Assembly: GCA_947034885.2 (NCBI GenBank)
Contig: OX344751.2
Span: 3,472,001-3,536,000, forward strand
Length of the DNA stretch: 64,000 nucleotides
Direction of reading: 5' to 3'
Source of the DNA: Thuidium tamariscinum
Taxonomy: Eukaryota > Streptophyta > Bryopsida > Hypnales > Thuidiaceae
The notes under the pieces are model-generated. The model worked only from the letters and a program-made list of their open reading frames with translations. It did no database searches and had not been told where the DNA came from. Of the stretch, positions 23,621-35,861 are shown one piece after another. Each line of letters begins with the position of its first letter. Position 1 is the first letter of the stretch. Made by a program: the position numbers and the translations under genes.

Positions 23621-24765
23621 GAAAAAATTAAAAACCTACTTAGAGATCCAAACTTAAAACTACAAATTACAATTCAATTTGGATTAATATTCATTTTTAG
23701 GGAACCATGGGGTTGCGAGGATTAGTTTTAGGGTTTATGGAAGTATTTGGAAGATTACTTATGTGTTGAAGCTTTGATTGTATATACATTATATGCAATT
23801 TCATTAAAAATGTTAAAATATTTTTGTTTGATTAATTATTTCTTGTTTCTATTCTAATTTTTATTTTTTTTGTACTTAACTTGTAGTATTTTGTAGTTTT
23901 CACTTTGTATACTAGTCTTCAACGTTTGGGTTTAACATTTCAAGCTTAGAAGTCATTGCAATTGAAATAGAAGCACCCGTTTTCACCATTACATCCAATT
24001 CCATCATCATGTACAAGTAGAGTACATTTTGGAAAGTGAATGTGCACCATTGGTATGAAAGAGAGTTCTTCAAGGGATAGGAATGGGTGTATCTACCTTA
24101 TGAATTTTTGTAAAGGTATGTAGCAAATTTATTGCAATGTGGAAGATCTTGTAGAGGAACTCTTAATTTAGAATAAAATGTTATGAATGTTAGACATACA
24201 TTTGTTTTGGAGTTTTAGATCAAAATGAGACTATAAAAAGAATTGAATAATGTATGAGCTCATTTTTATTTATTTTTGAAGGAAAATGAGTTTTGAATGG
24301 TGTATATGGATGGCTTATCATCCCTTCAAATGAATCTTTGAATAAAATTGCAAGTTGCATTTTATGATGATTCTTATTTCGTTTAAAAATAAATTAATCG
24401 TTTGTTTTTTGAAAGAAAAATTTGAAGTTTTCTCAAAGAAGAATTTTTGTACCTTTTGAGACTTTTGTATCAAATGTATTACACCTCGAGAAAAAAAATG
24501 GTCTTGGGACTTTAGGGATTAAACCAAGTTAGAACTAACTCCAACAATCATTAAAATAAATTATCAAACATCAAACAAAACTCAAAATTAGTGTACAACT
24601 AATTATAAACATGACAATTATTCTAATCAATTGCAAACACTCCCTATAGGACAAATATGCATTCTACTGATTGCCAAATTAAACATTTTATACACTGAAT
24701 TGGATCATGGTTCTCACTTGCTGATGTTAGAGACCAAGTGAAAAATTCCACTTGGTTTGTCACAT
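23621..24765. other. AT-rich intergenic DNA
   Basis: No gene. A phrase GGGACTTTAGGGATTAA near 24505 resembles a right end of the TTAA family without a visible partner. Confidence 0.4.
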
Positions 24766-25700
24766 TTAACCTCTAAAGGACCACAACTATGTTTCCACCA
24801 AAACTACTCCAAAACTATCAATTCTAAGGCAGTTACCAAATTTCAGGAAAAAAAAACATTTGTTGACATACGTAACCTTAGGATCTTTTAGTTCACTAGT
24901 TTGGGAAGATGTAGAAAAAATTTCAGAAATTTCCATCGTGTAGATTGCAAGATATTAGTGTTTGAAGTTACAAAAATCATTTTTTTTCCACTTCGAAAAT
25001 CCGGGCAGCTGCACTTTAGAAGGCCACATTTGTATGAAAAAATGTCCAAAATGGTTTCAAATCTTTGGATTCATTTTACAATTCAAGTTGGCTACATCCT
25101 TGAAAATTTTCATATCATTTGGAATTGTACAACATGTACAAAAAAAATAGTAAGTAGAAAGAAGAAGAGAATGATTCAAAATACAAAAATGATAACAATT
25201 TATTTATTGAATTGAAAAATGCCAATCCCAATGATTCAAATGTTGTAATAAACAACCTACACCCAATTTTTTTATTTTTTTTCAAAAATATTGAAAATTG
25301 AGTAAAATAAAGGACTTCAAAGTTTATTTTAGAGAAGACAATCCATAACTACCCGCAAACTAAAATTCTTTATAACTTTTGACTCATTAATCCAAATGGA
25401 ATGATTCAAAAGCTTTCCATGTATATATAAATCTATAAAATCAATTTCAAATTTTTATTTCCAAAAAAAATGATTTTTTTTATCTACCCAAACTGCCCAA
25501 GTTGAGAAACAAACAATATTTTATGCGATAACTTTTCGACCATGTAGTCAGAAGTCATGAAAATTATTGGGCTTTGAAAATACTCCTCGTCCACACCTTT
25601 TATTAAAGTTTGGTTCCAAAATATGGAAATCTCTAGATACACGTACCTACCCAAAATCATTTTGTTGCCAAAAAAAGCACGTTGGTCCTTTAGGGTTTAA
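24766..25700. mobile_element. TTAA-family non-autonomous element, copy B
   Basis: 935 bp between TTAA at 24766-24769 and TTAA at 25697-25700. Left end CCTCTAAAGGACCA pairs with the complemented right end CCCTAAAGGACCA. The interior holds the GGGCAGCTGCACTTTA...GGCCACATTTGTATGAAAAA block shared with copies at 28.1 kb and, inverted, 23.4 kb. Confidence 0.75.
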
Positions 25701-25885
25701 GCACCCTAATCGATACCACCAATTATCATCAAGTGACATAATTTTGTGGCCAATTGATAATTTGTGTAAAGTGCAAGTAAGAAGAATATTGGAATTACAT
25801 GAAGAGGCAAGACACAAAGGGACAATTTATAAGTCAAGGTAGAAAGAGATTGATAATAATCATTTTCAAAACACTTTACTTATAT

Positions 25886-26180
25886 TTAACCCTGAAAGCA
25901 CCAAGTTGTGTTTTCACACAATATATGCCTAAAGAATAGCTTTAAGGCACAACAATTTTTATAATTTTTGACTACATGGTCAAAAAGTTATTGCATAATA
26001 TGAAAAATTCTTTGAACTATGGAAAAATCACTATTTGGAAAAATAAAAATCTGAAATTATTATTTTTAATTTATATGTAAATGGGAAGTTTTCAATCATT
26101 CCATTTTTATTAGTGAAATAAAATTTACGAGGGAAATTTTAGATTGCAGGTAGTAAAACCTTTAGAGATTCATTAACTAC
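25886..26180. mobile_element. TTAA-family fragment
   Basis: Starts TTAA-CCCTGAAAGCACCAAG and contains the family phrase AGAATAGCTTTAAGGC. A possible right end (CCTTTAGAGATTCATTAA) lies at about 26157-26174. Shorter and more diverged than copies B and C. Confidence 0.45.
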
Positions 26181-26239
26181 CCGCAAAACATGTAACTTTT
26201 TCTTTTTTCTTTTTCCAAAAATGACTTCACTTCTACTAA

Positions 26240-26600
26240 ATTTCATAATGTTCTGTAGCAACACTGTATCCTACCTTTGGTCTAACGGAATGATGTGGAA
26301 TATTCTACATCATTTCATCTATGGGATGAATTGGTGTGGAATATTCCACACCAAAATGAATAACTACTGATATATGTCACACATTTCAAAATTGTTAGAT
26401 GGTGAAGTTTATTTAGTTAGACAGAGCCAGGGTTGCAACAAAAAACTACAATACAATTAATAGCAAAACAAATCTTCTTTATTACACTTTAATTCCCCAT
26501 CTTGATGTTTTGAATGGATGAGGGCCTTCATAGAGGGAAAGGCAGATTCTTTGAAGGCTATTGAATGTTATGATGACCTTTGAGTAGGGTAGAAAAAAAA
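26240..26600. repeat. Dispersed repeat with GGAATATTCC palindromes, copy 1
   Basis: Similar to 35700-35860 plus 36137-36160: shared are the TGTGGAATATTCCACA palindrome, AGGGAAAGGCA, and GGCTA.TGAATGTTATGA. This copy lacks the MITE present in the other and so records the pre-insertion site at about 26559. Confidence 0.6.
26331..26354. repeat. 24-bp perfect palindrome
   Basis: Half-site TTGGTGTGGAAT followed by its exact complement. A near-copy, TGATGTGGAATATTC-TACATCA, sits 40 bp upstream (26291-26312) with one mismatched pair. Confidence 0.9.
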
Positions 26601-27108
26601 GTAAGAAGTAAGAAATAAGAGATAGCAAAATTCATGTAAATTTGTTCAAGGGTGTGACTGCACACGTGTTCTCTTGTTGGGCATGTTCCAACAAGTTGAA
26701 GATTGAAACAAAATTTCGGCTGCTTGCACTTACTTATTTTAGTCAAGCCCTGAGTCAGCTTCTTCCTTAAGGATTATTTTATTAGCAAATTACACGTCAG
26801 TATTGATCTCTCATTGCCAAGTATTGGCTGCCAAAGGCCCTCATATTTCCATCATTTGATAAATAGAAGTAAAAGAAAAGAAAACTTGCATGATTCATGT
26901 CAGAAATACCGACAGACAACTGAACAGGTAAGTTAAACAGGTTGGGAGAATTGACGGAGAAACTGGAAAATAAGTTATGGTACTGTGCGAGGTCCATAAA
27001 TGAAGCATCTAAGTGCTGGAGTTGAATATTGGAGAGGTGAAACATCTTCAAATATTTTTCACAAAATTTTCCTTGAAAGACAAGTGGAATTGACATCTAA
27101 GGTAGAGG
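26601..27108. other. Intergenic DNA with one unexplained minus-strand frame
   Basis: The minus frame 26797-27096 (99 codons) is Leu/Phe-rich with loosely leucine-repeat-like spacing, but no consensus, promoter or splice context supports it. Confidence 0.35.
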
Positions 27109-27110
27109 TA

Positions 27111-27547
27111 AGGTAGACCAATCTATTACCATCCTGATTTGGAATCTGACTATTTTGGGGTCAATTCCAAAATGGACACATATTTTTCAAAGGTGTGTGC
27201 ATGTTTCACGAATCAAAGCCAAGTGGGCTTATAATTTTTTGGTCAAAATTGTAATTTTTATCAATTTTTGAAGTGTTCAGCCCTAAATTACAAAAGTGCC
27301 CGCGACTAGGATCATGAATGCCCTAATGACAACCCCAAACCACCTTCTTATGTCCCTATAAGCATCTAGGAATTCACCAATCAACTATTGCCAGATTACC
27401 CTAAATGACATAAATGCACTGATTTTGTCAGATTTCCACACATAATTGGCTCATTTTTTAATATATTTGGATAGTCGAGTGGGTGGTAATGGGGCCAAAA
27501 ATAGGGTGACAAAAATGGGTTGCAAATGAAATTAGGTTGGACTACCT
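27111..27547. mobile_element. TA-flanked MITE, family AGGTAGAC, copy 1
   Basis: TA at 27109-27110 and 27548-27549. Ends AGGTAGACCAATCTA and (complemented) AGGTAGTCCAACCTA. About 437 bp, noncoding. The interior is colinear with the copy at 37.5 kb: CTATTACCATCCTGATTTG, GGGGTCAATTCC, GGGCCAAA.ATAG.GTGAC. TA duplication suggests the Tc1/mariner superfamily. Confidence 0.8.
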
Positions 27548-27549
27548 TA

Positions 27550-28102
27550 TCCATAGTTGATCACTTAAGCGATTTTCAATCAAATTGTGAGTAGTATGAG
27601 ACAAATGAAATTTTTGCCAAGTAGAAAGATAGGAAATATGGGGACTCCAAACTTTTCACAATTTTATTCCCAAAATTGAAATTTTTGTAATTTTGGAAGT
27701 TGTTGTCCAAACTAATAGCCAATGTCTAGACTCTTCCAATTCCAATCATAGACTAAGTACTTTTCTGCTCACTATTTTGTACTTTGTTACTCACTAATAT
27801 GGGACATGTGTCATGATCTTATTGGGACCCATCTTGACATGGAGGAACAAACATATTCTGAATTTTGACTGGAAATATATTCTTGCCTTAGTTGGAAATA
27901 GCTGCACTTGACAAGTTGGGTATGGGTTTTTGGTTAGGAATAGGTACCTCTATCTTATATGAAGTTGTTTCATATTTTTTGAGATTTGTAGAATTAGTTA
28001 TAAAATTTTGAAGTTGAAGAAGTATAGGGCTCTAAAATGGAGCACCTCCTAAATTTACATAGTTTGTATATTGATGAAGGCTATGAAAAAGCGACAATGT
28101 AT
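27550..28102. other. AT-rich intergenic DNA
   Basis: No gene or clear repeat boundary. Confidence 0.4.
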
Positions 28103-28954
28103 TTAACCATAGGATCTTGTGGTTAGGTGGTTTGAAAAGATGTAGAATTTTTTTAGAAACTTTCACCATGTAGATTGCAAGATATTACCATTTGAAGTAG
28201 CAAAAATCTTTTTTTTATCCATGCAAAAATCCGTGCAGCTGCACTTCACAAGGTCACATTTGTATGAAAAAAATCCTCAAAATTATGGTTACTCTTTGAA
28301 TTAATTTTACAATTCAAGTTGGCTATACGGTCAAAGAATTTCAAATCATTTGGAATTGTACAACATATAGGAAAAAAATAGTAAATAGAAAAAAGTAGAA
28401 AATGCTTGAAAATACGAAATTGTGAACAATTTATTTATAAAAATGAAAAATGACAATCCCAATGGTTAAAATATTTTAATAAACAATCTTCACCCAATGT
28501 TTTATTTTTTTCAAAAATATTTAAAAATTGAATTAAATAAAGAATTTCAAACTTTTTTGTCGAGTAGAAATTCTATAACTACCCACAAACTACCACAAAC
28601 TAAGATTCCTTATAATTTTTGACTCATTTATTGAAATGGAATGATTCAAAGCTTCCTACATAGATAAAAATCTAATAAAACTATTTCAAATTTTTATTTC
28701 TTAAAAAAACAATTTTTTAAAGAATTTTTTTCTGCCCAAGCTATTGGCAATTCAAAGGAAACAACATATCATGCCATAATTTAAAAACTGTGCAGTCAAA
28801 AGTTATGAAAATTGTTGGGCCTTAAAGCTACTCCTTGATCACATGTTTTGTAAAAATTTCAAAGAAAAAAAAACTCCATTTGTAATGAGCTGCCCCAAAA
28901 TTTCTATATTGCCAAAAAATGCAATTCAAGGCTTTAGAAGTTAAATGCCAAGTC
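28103..28954. mobile_element. TTAA-family element, left-truncated copy
   Basis: Colinear with copy B from its position about 24870 on (AGGATCTT, GCAGCTGCACTTCACAAGG.CACATTTGTATGAAAAA, GGGCCTTAAAGCTACTCCTT) and ends GGCTTTAGAAGTTAA at 28951-28954. The true left end was not found. Confidence 0.6.
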
Positions 28955-30586
28955 CATTGGTCTTTCACAAAAATATTTCAAGAAGTTTTATCTCTCCAAA
29001 ATTCAATTTTAGCTCTTAACTCCTAAGCGCCTAAACTCATCTCCTAAATTGAAAATTTCAAAAAAATCATCATAAAGTACTATTGGAAGAATATTTTAGA
29101 ATTGAGATGCAAACAAAAGTTGTAGAGTTTGACCTATAGACTCTATCCACATATTTAAAATCACCAATGCTATGACCAATATTTTCTATAAGTTATAAAA
29201 GGAAATATTCTAAATTCCTTCTAAATTCAATTACAAGAAAATATTGTCATTTTTTGAGTAAATTTTGTTAGAATGGATTAGAAATGACATTCTCTTGATA
29301 TAAGGATTTTTTGGAATTTTTGTTTTATTTGATTTTATAATGTCATTTTGCAATTCTAGATTTGAATTAGAATCAATGCAATTTTGGCTTAGTCAACCAT
29401 TTGACAAGCTTTTACATTTATAATTTTAGAGAAATAATGTACTCTAGTAACACCAAATATATACCTTCAACAAGACAACAACTTCATAAAGTATTTCTAA
29501 CAATTAGGATGACCTTCATCTAAGTTGTATTGAGAAAGAAATCTGATTTTCAATTTGTACATCATCCAAAAATTGATGTCAAAGCATGAACTTATTGCAT
29601 TTTCCTCTAGCTATTGTAAATCCAAAAAAAAATTTGGTTTTGAACAACCTAATGTAGACTTTGGAGCTGTTCTTGAATCATATATGAAGAGATCTCATTT
29701 ACACTATGGGAGGGTCTAATGGTTTGAGGTGTGCATCAAGAGTTAGTGATCCACTACAATGCATTGGAACTTGTTCAACATGTATGTAGATTTTACTTCC
29801 ATGCTAAGATATAGGTTGAGTAAGCTCAATGGGTGTATTCTATTGGGCCCTTGCTCAAGCCTCTTTTGTTACTAATAGTTATTATTAAAATAAAGATTAT
29901 TTATATTGGAAGTGAAAGTCAAATCCATATTACTTTAGTATACATGTATTATTTGGACATTGCATGAATAAGTTATAAATTTTTTAAGTATTGTGTATAG
30001 ATATTCCAAAAATTGACTTTAAACACTTATAGGGTTGTCATTGTGTACATTTTGGATGATCAATTATTATTGTTGTTTGATCCAAATAACTTAGGGATTA
30101 CTTTTTTATTAGGTATTAATGCATACAAATGCATGTACCTTGTCTAAGAGAATTAAGGTGTATTTAGGTTTTTAATTGACCTTTGTGATGCTTCTGTAGC
30201 TTGTATAGTAAATATAATTGTATAAATTATTTTTCTAAATTGCTATTCAATGTCTTTTTCAATTTCTTCTAGAAGGAAAACAAGTCATAGATGCTCACAA
30301 TCTACTTGGTACCTTTTCCAAGTTAGAACATTAGTCCCAACCTTGCAACTCTTAGTCCAAACAAGGGGCAAAAAGATTCTTTTTCACTTCAAAGATTGTG
30401 AACATCAGAATATGTGTTTGACCTTTATTTTTTGGCATTGGTATAAACATTGGCTATTTTCTTTTGTTGATAATTAACTAGCATTTAAATTATTGAAAAT
30501 ACAAGATGAAATAAGCTACAAAAAAATGTAAACCAAAGTACACAAGAAGAAAGTTCATAAATTCAATAGAGGCGTATAACTATATA
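28955..30586. other. AT-rich DNA with one orphan TTAA-family end
   Basis: TTAA-CTCCTAAGCGCC at 29016 resembles the left end of copy E at 62.7 kb, but no right end was found. Open frames such as 30250-30477 are unrecognised. Confidence 0.4.
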
Positions 30587-31518
30587 TTAACCCCTAAAGT
30601 CCCAAAGTCCCCTCGGGGGACACTTGGGATTTCGGGCAGGCTCGTGTGACTTGAAATTTTGACCTGATTTTTTGAAACTTTTTTTGAAGATAGGGAATCG
30701 CATCAGCTTTCTAAAAATATAATTTTTTTTTCAATCGGTGCCAGATAGCAGAAGTTTTGCCATCCGAAGTCAAAAAAGCAGTTCGGCGGGCAGAAAAAAA
30801 AAACCACAAAAAAATGAAATTTTTTTTTTTCAATTTTTTTCCTGAAAGATTATGTTTTTGTCTACATTTGAAGCATTGATTCATCCTATTTGGACTAATA
30901 ATGAAAAAGTTATGGACAATCTTGTTTTTCAGGCAATTTAAGCATCTTCTTCAAAAAACAACTTATAGAATTCATTTTTGAATGCAATTTTCAATTTTTT
31001 TCAAATTTTTTTTTTGACAAGGTTGAGTTTGTTTTCAAGAACAATCCCACCATTGGGATTATGATTTCTTAATTCCATCTAAGGGCTATTAACAATTTAG
31101 TATTTTGTTCAACTTTGGACCTACTTTTGTTTAACAATTTTTTTATATGTGAAAATCAAGTTTTGACATTCTAAAATTTTTATCCCCAACTCTCAACTCA
31201 AATGTACAAGATAAAAAATTTTAACCTTATGGTGTGTAGTACAAAAAAAATCCACAAATGGCCATCAAAGTCACCTGAAATTGCAGGCCGCAGTTGAAAA
31301 AAACTTTTTTTTTCAACTTCAAATGCTAATATCTTCCAATCCGTACGGTCAAACTTCATGAAATTTTTACCACATGATTTGAGACAAGTGAAGTACAAGA
31401 TCCTACGGTTAGATTCTAAGAAAAAAAAATTCTTTTAGGTTTCTTGAGTGATTGCAGCAGAAATGGCAGTTTTCAGTGGTTTCAGAGCCAGAAAATGCCT
31501 TGGGAACTTAGGGGTTAA
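30587..31518. mobile_element. TTAA-family non-autonomous element, copy C
   Basis: 932 bp between TTAA at 30587-30590 and 31515-31518. Left end CCCCTAAAGTCCCAAAG, complemented right end CCCCTAAGTTCCCAAGG. Near the left end TTTCGGGCAGGCTCG matches the family's GGGCAG block. Noncoding. Confidence 0.8.
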
Positions 31519-31976
31519 AGAGAGAGAATATAAATAATTCTCCTCCTCTACTATTGGTTCAAGGGATTTTAATCTTATCCCCAATTGCCTTTATATTTGT
31601 AGTTAATTACACTAAACTACAATGAACTATTGCATAGAGCATATTAAGACAATATATTTTTAGCACTCCTACATGCTCGACATAACATTCAAATATAAAA
31701 TTCTATACAATGTCAATTATGCTAATGTCCATAATTCTAATGGTATATATGATTGCTACCTCATTAAAACCTTATGTAGAGAAACCTTGATTATAATCAA
31801 GGACAAAACTAAAGATGAAGGAAAAAGAGTTAACAACTTTTCAAATCCATTCAAATGGTAAAAACCATGGGAAAAATTTCATAGAAATATGACAAATCTT
31901 TTTACAATAGTCATAACAAAAAAATCTATTGAATGTCTTGTTTCAAAATAATGAGTCATGGCAATCCAATACCATT
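31519..31976. other. AT-rich spacer
   Basis: Only short unrecognised frames. Confidence 0.4.
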
Positions 31977-32686
31977 TTAACCCCTAAAGCCCTAAAGTGC
32001 ATTTTTTGGCAACATAGTGATTTTGGGCAGCTCACTATGAATGGAGTTTTCATTTTTTCTTTGAAATTTTCAAACAACATGCGCCCAAGGAGTAGTTTTA
32101 AGGCCCTACAATTTTCATAACTTTTGACTACATGGTTAAGAAGTTATAGCATGATATGTTGTTTTCATTACTTGGAGGGCAACCCATGCAACTCAAAAAA
32201 CTTCTTCAAATTTTTTTTTCTTAAGAAATGAAAATTTGAAACTAGTTCTTTAGATTTACATAGGCATGGGAAGCTTTGAATCATTCCATTTGGATTAATG
32301 AGGTGAAAGTTATGAAGAGTCGTAGTTTGTAGGTAGGTATGGAGCCTTTGAAAACCATACCTATCTGCAAACTAAAACTCTTCAAAGCTTTCCATGCCTA
32401 TATAAATCTAAAGAACTAGTTTCAAATTTTTATTTCTTAAAAAAATAAATTTTAAAGAAGTTTTTTGAGTTGCCCGAGTTGCCCACCAAATTTAAAAAAA
32501 ACATATCATGCAATAAGTTTTTAACCATGTAGTCAAAAGTTATGAAAACTATTGGGCCTTAAAGCTACTTCTTGGATGCATGTTGTGTGAAAATTTCAAA
32601 GAAAAAAAACCAAAAACTCCATTAATAGTGAGTTGCCCAAAATTGCTATATTGCCAAAAAATGCTCTTTAGGACTTTAGGGGTTAA
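31977..32686. mobile_element. TTAA-family element, copy D, full-length foldback
   Basis: 710 bp between TTAA at 31977-31980 and 32683-32686. Ends CCCCTAAAGCCCTAAAG and complemented CCCCTAAAGTCCTAAAG. The inverted similarity is not limited to the ends: the two halves (to about 32340, and from about 32350) are roughly complementary throughout and meet at TAGGTATGGAGCC / AACCATACCTA. The transcript would fold into a hairpin of about 350 bp. No coding capacity. Confidence 0.85.
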
Positions 32687-33374
32687 TGTCATAGCGTAAG
32701 ATAGGCATCAAGAAATATCAAACTTTATAGATGAAGTCAAATATAAAAGTGCTCCAATTGTAGCAAGATATGGATATTGTTCATTCAATTGCTCCTCTTC
32801 CTCCTTGCAAAGGCAATATTGATCATTACCTTTGTTGCTACTACCAATTTTTCCATTGTGTTTGTGCACAAATACCAACTTGTATGCAAGAGGTCAAGGA
32901 GAAAGATTATTCAATGAATCCAAAAACTTATCTCTTATGCAAAGAAGCATACTCGTCAATAGCAACTTTCCACTTTAATCAATCAAAATAATAGATCACT
33001 TCTTCAATAGTATTTCATTCGAGACCATCTTTTTCATTAAATTAAATTTTTAATCATTTTTTGTCTTAAATATCACCTTTACTACAATGAAAAATAGATA
33101 CTTCAATATTCAATTTCGATACACCTATTTTCATCATGTGTTGTTTACAAAATCCCTCCTATTTTATAATATTCCAATTTAAAAATATTTCTTTCTTTCT
33201 TATCAGAAAGTGGGCAAGAGTTCCTCCTTCAAAGATTGCAATAATATTGGGTTTTGCTAGACAAAGTGATCTACAAAAGTAAAAGTGATTGCTATAGGTA
33301 GAAAAGTCTCTATAAATCATACCTATCTACAAACTAAAATCCTATAACTTAATTCAAATGAAGTTATTCAAAGC

Positions 33375-33379
<5 letters not shown>
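32687..33379. other. AT-rich spacer with family fragments
   Basis: No gene. From about 33300, and again after the TA microsatellite to about 33680, phrases of the TTAA family recur (CATACCTATCTACAAACTAAA, GGGCTTTAAAGCTACTCCTTAGGC), so this is a rearranged copy split by the microsatellite. Confidence 0.45.

Positions 33380-33451
<72 letters not shown>
33380..33451. repeat. (TA)n microsatellite
   Basis: About 36 uninterrupted TA units, the longest in the window, sitting inside a fragment of the TTAA family. Confidence 0.95.
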
Positions 33452-33452
<1 letters not shown>

Positions 33453-34010
33453 CAATTTCAAATTTTCATTTCTAAAAAAGTATTTTTCAAAGAATTTTTT
33501 GGAGTTGCCTAGGCTACTCATCGAGCAATGAAAATCACATATCATACAATAACTTTTTAACCATATAGTCAAAAGTTATGAAAATTGTTGGGCTTTAAAG
33601 CTACTCCTTAGGCATATGCTATGTGAAAATTTCAAAGAAAAACAAACAAACAAAAAAAACTCCATGTGTAGTGAACTGCCTTCACAATAATGTTTTGGAG
33701 AGTGAACCTTTTCATTCTACAAAACTAACAACAAAATTCTCCACCACAATTTGAAAATTCTATGCAAGGTTGAAACCTCAATATAGGGATAGTGTTTTGG
33801 GAATGAAATTCTAAAACATACTATCATTTGGGACCCAACATGAAAAGAAATGGTAAAATCACACTTAAAAGTCAAGAGTTTCTTTGGAGGATTTTCTTAA
33901 CAAATGAAACGGAAATTCATAAAGTCTTCATTTGTGTAAAAAAACAAAAAAATTCATGAAGTCAAGAGCTACCACTATTGAGCACAGATTTCCATGTTGT
34001 CTTATACGGA
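33452..34010. other. AT-rich DNA
   Basis: Ends the split TTAA-family fragment, then unremarkable. Confidence 0.4.
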
Positions 34011-34260
34011 CTAAAAAAAGGGGGCGACGAAGTACCCGGCCTCCCGAAGTACCGGTAGCCGGACGGGTAGGGCCGGTAAGTACACTCAGCAGTCGGTACT
34101 TGAGCACTGTTTAACATACGGAAGATGCCGGCCAGCATACTGTACAGTACAGTAAGTTACAAGAAGCCGCAGCACGTGACGTTGAAATCCAGTGGGTAGT
34201 GAGTCATCAATTTGACTAAGGGGCGTTTCCCCGTCTAAAAGTCTCGGTTTGATGGCCCAA
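34011..34260. other. GC-rich island in AT desert
   Basis: About 240 bp rich in GTACCGG/CCGG words (GAAGTACCGGTAGCCGGAC). The frame across it (33932-34114) resembles no known protein. Could be a regulatory island or a fragment of a foreign repeat. Confidence 0.35.
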
Positions 34261-35699
34261 ATTTTTGCCAACTTCTCTTGGGTTGTAGAAGGTGAATAAA
34301 AAATAATGAGAGTGAAGAAATTGGGGGACCAATACCTCTTTCAGTTCCAACTTTAAATTTCGACTTGTCCCTTTGTGTGATACAACAAATTATTTTGAGT
34401 GCTCAAAAATGAGTTGAAAAGGAAAAAGACTCATTTTGGGGGCCCCTTTAGCATCAAATCTACATTGGATAGATTTGGAGAAAGCTTCAAGCCACTAGGT
34501 TGCTTTTATGATACATTTTTTTAATTTTTTTTTTTAATATTCACATAAAATGTTGGAACTTGGAAGCAAAGTTGAGGGGTTCTATTCCAACAATGCTAAT
34601 ATGTGAGCATGAAGATGCGAGCATGAAGATGCGAGCATGTGAGCTGTGACCATGTATATAAATAGATATACAACATTCACTGATAGTGATTATGACATAA
34701 ATACCTATAATTAAGGTATCTATAGTATAGTTGCATTGTAATCATAGAAAGTTTTCATATTATAGACACCTATCTATAGGTACGTAGTCTTTTAGGCTCA
34801 TAAAATTTTTGTTTACCATTCCTAAATTTACTTACTTTATCATTTATACTATTTGATGAGTTGTCACTCAACTATTTATAGGTGGTATTTGGTGAGCAAC
34901 GATAAGGGATAAGGATAATTGAGGGCTCTTGCAAATTATGTAGAAAATTTGAACATGCTAACCTTAGCAAATTTAGTAGAAGTGCCAATTACAAACCATG
35001 CCCAATCTCTAGCTTATGAAAGGCCCTATTTCCATGCATTGGGAGGAATTCAAGATTGGAATGTTTGTTTTTTGTCCTTTTCAAGGTTAGGACCAATAAA
35101 GTTATGACAAATGTCCCAAATTAGTGAGTGGATAAGTAATTCTGAAAGAGTCATAATTGAAAACTCTAAACATTGGTTATTGATAAAGACTACTTTTGAG
35201 CTTCCAAAATTCACAATAAATTCAATTTTGAGAATAAAAACTTTGCAATCTCAATATTTCTTATCTTATCTTTACCATTTGGTCCAAAATAGCTTAAATG
35301 ATTAGTTGCTACCCTTCTTCTACTTTAAAAGTGGCATTGCTCTATGCTTAATAGATATGTAAAAAGTTTTTGTTCCATCCCATTGATGCTTTAGAAAAAT
35401 CAATGTTTTATTTGACACAAATGAAGAAAATTGATTGCAAACAAAACAAAAACAAATTGGAAAAATGAACTACCATATACTCAAGTCTCATTTGACACAT
35501 TGGTGCCAAAAAAAAGTTTAATTTGATAGAATTCAGACACTTCAGTAATTTGACTTAGATATCTTGGCTTGCAACACTTTATTCTTCCTAATTTTTGAAC
35601 ACTCCTAATTTTAGATCAATTCTTTCTTATTCATGCATAAATATATTCCTTTTTCAAAAAAAAATCTCAAGAGTATTTTTTGGGTATTCTGAATCAACA
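34261..35699. other. AT-rich intergenic DNA
   Basis: Short direct repeats GCATGAAGATGCGA at 34610-34640. Open frames at 34919-35305 (+) are short and unrecognised. Confidence 0.4.
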
Positions 35700-35859
35700 A
35701 CATAACATTCACTAGCAGCTTGTCACACTGCCTCCTAGCGGATGAAATGGTGTGAAATATTCCACACCATTCAGTAACTAAAGTTGCAAACTTCAAGAAA
35801 TGTCAGATGAAATTAGGTGATGGGGACTTCACAAAGGGAAAGGCAATCCTTCTATGGGC
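35700..35859. repeat. Dispersed repeat with GGAATATTCC-type palindrome, copy 2, left part
   Basis: Contains TGGTGTG-AAATATT-CCACACCA and AGGGAAAGGCAATCCTTC. Interrupted by the MITE at 35862 and continuing at 36137 with CTGAATGTTATGA. Matches copy 1 at 26.24-26.6 kb. Confidence 0.6.
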
Positions 35860-35861
35860 TA

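Noticed and set aside
26797-27096. Possible leucine-rich-repeat protein on the minus strand
   Set aside because: Spacing of Leu/Phe is only loosely repeat-like, there is no consensus Asn, and no flanking exons. Abuts a MITE.
31981-32000. CCCCTAAAGCCCTAAAG as telomere-derived sequence
   Set aside because: It is the terminal motif of a dispersed element present inverted at both ends, so not telomeric.
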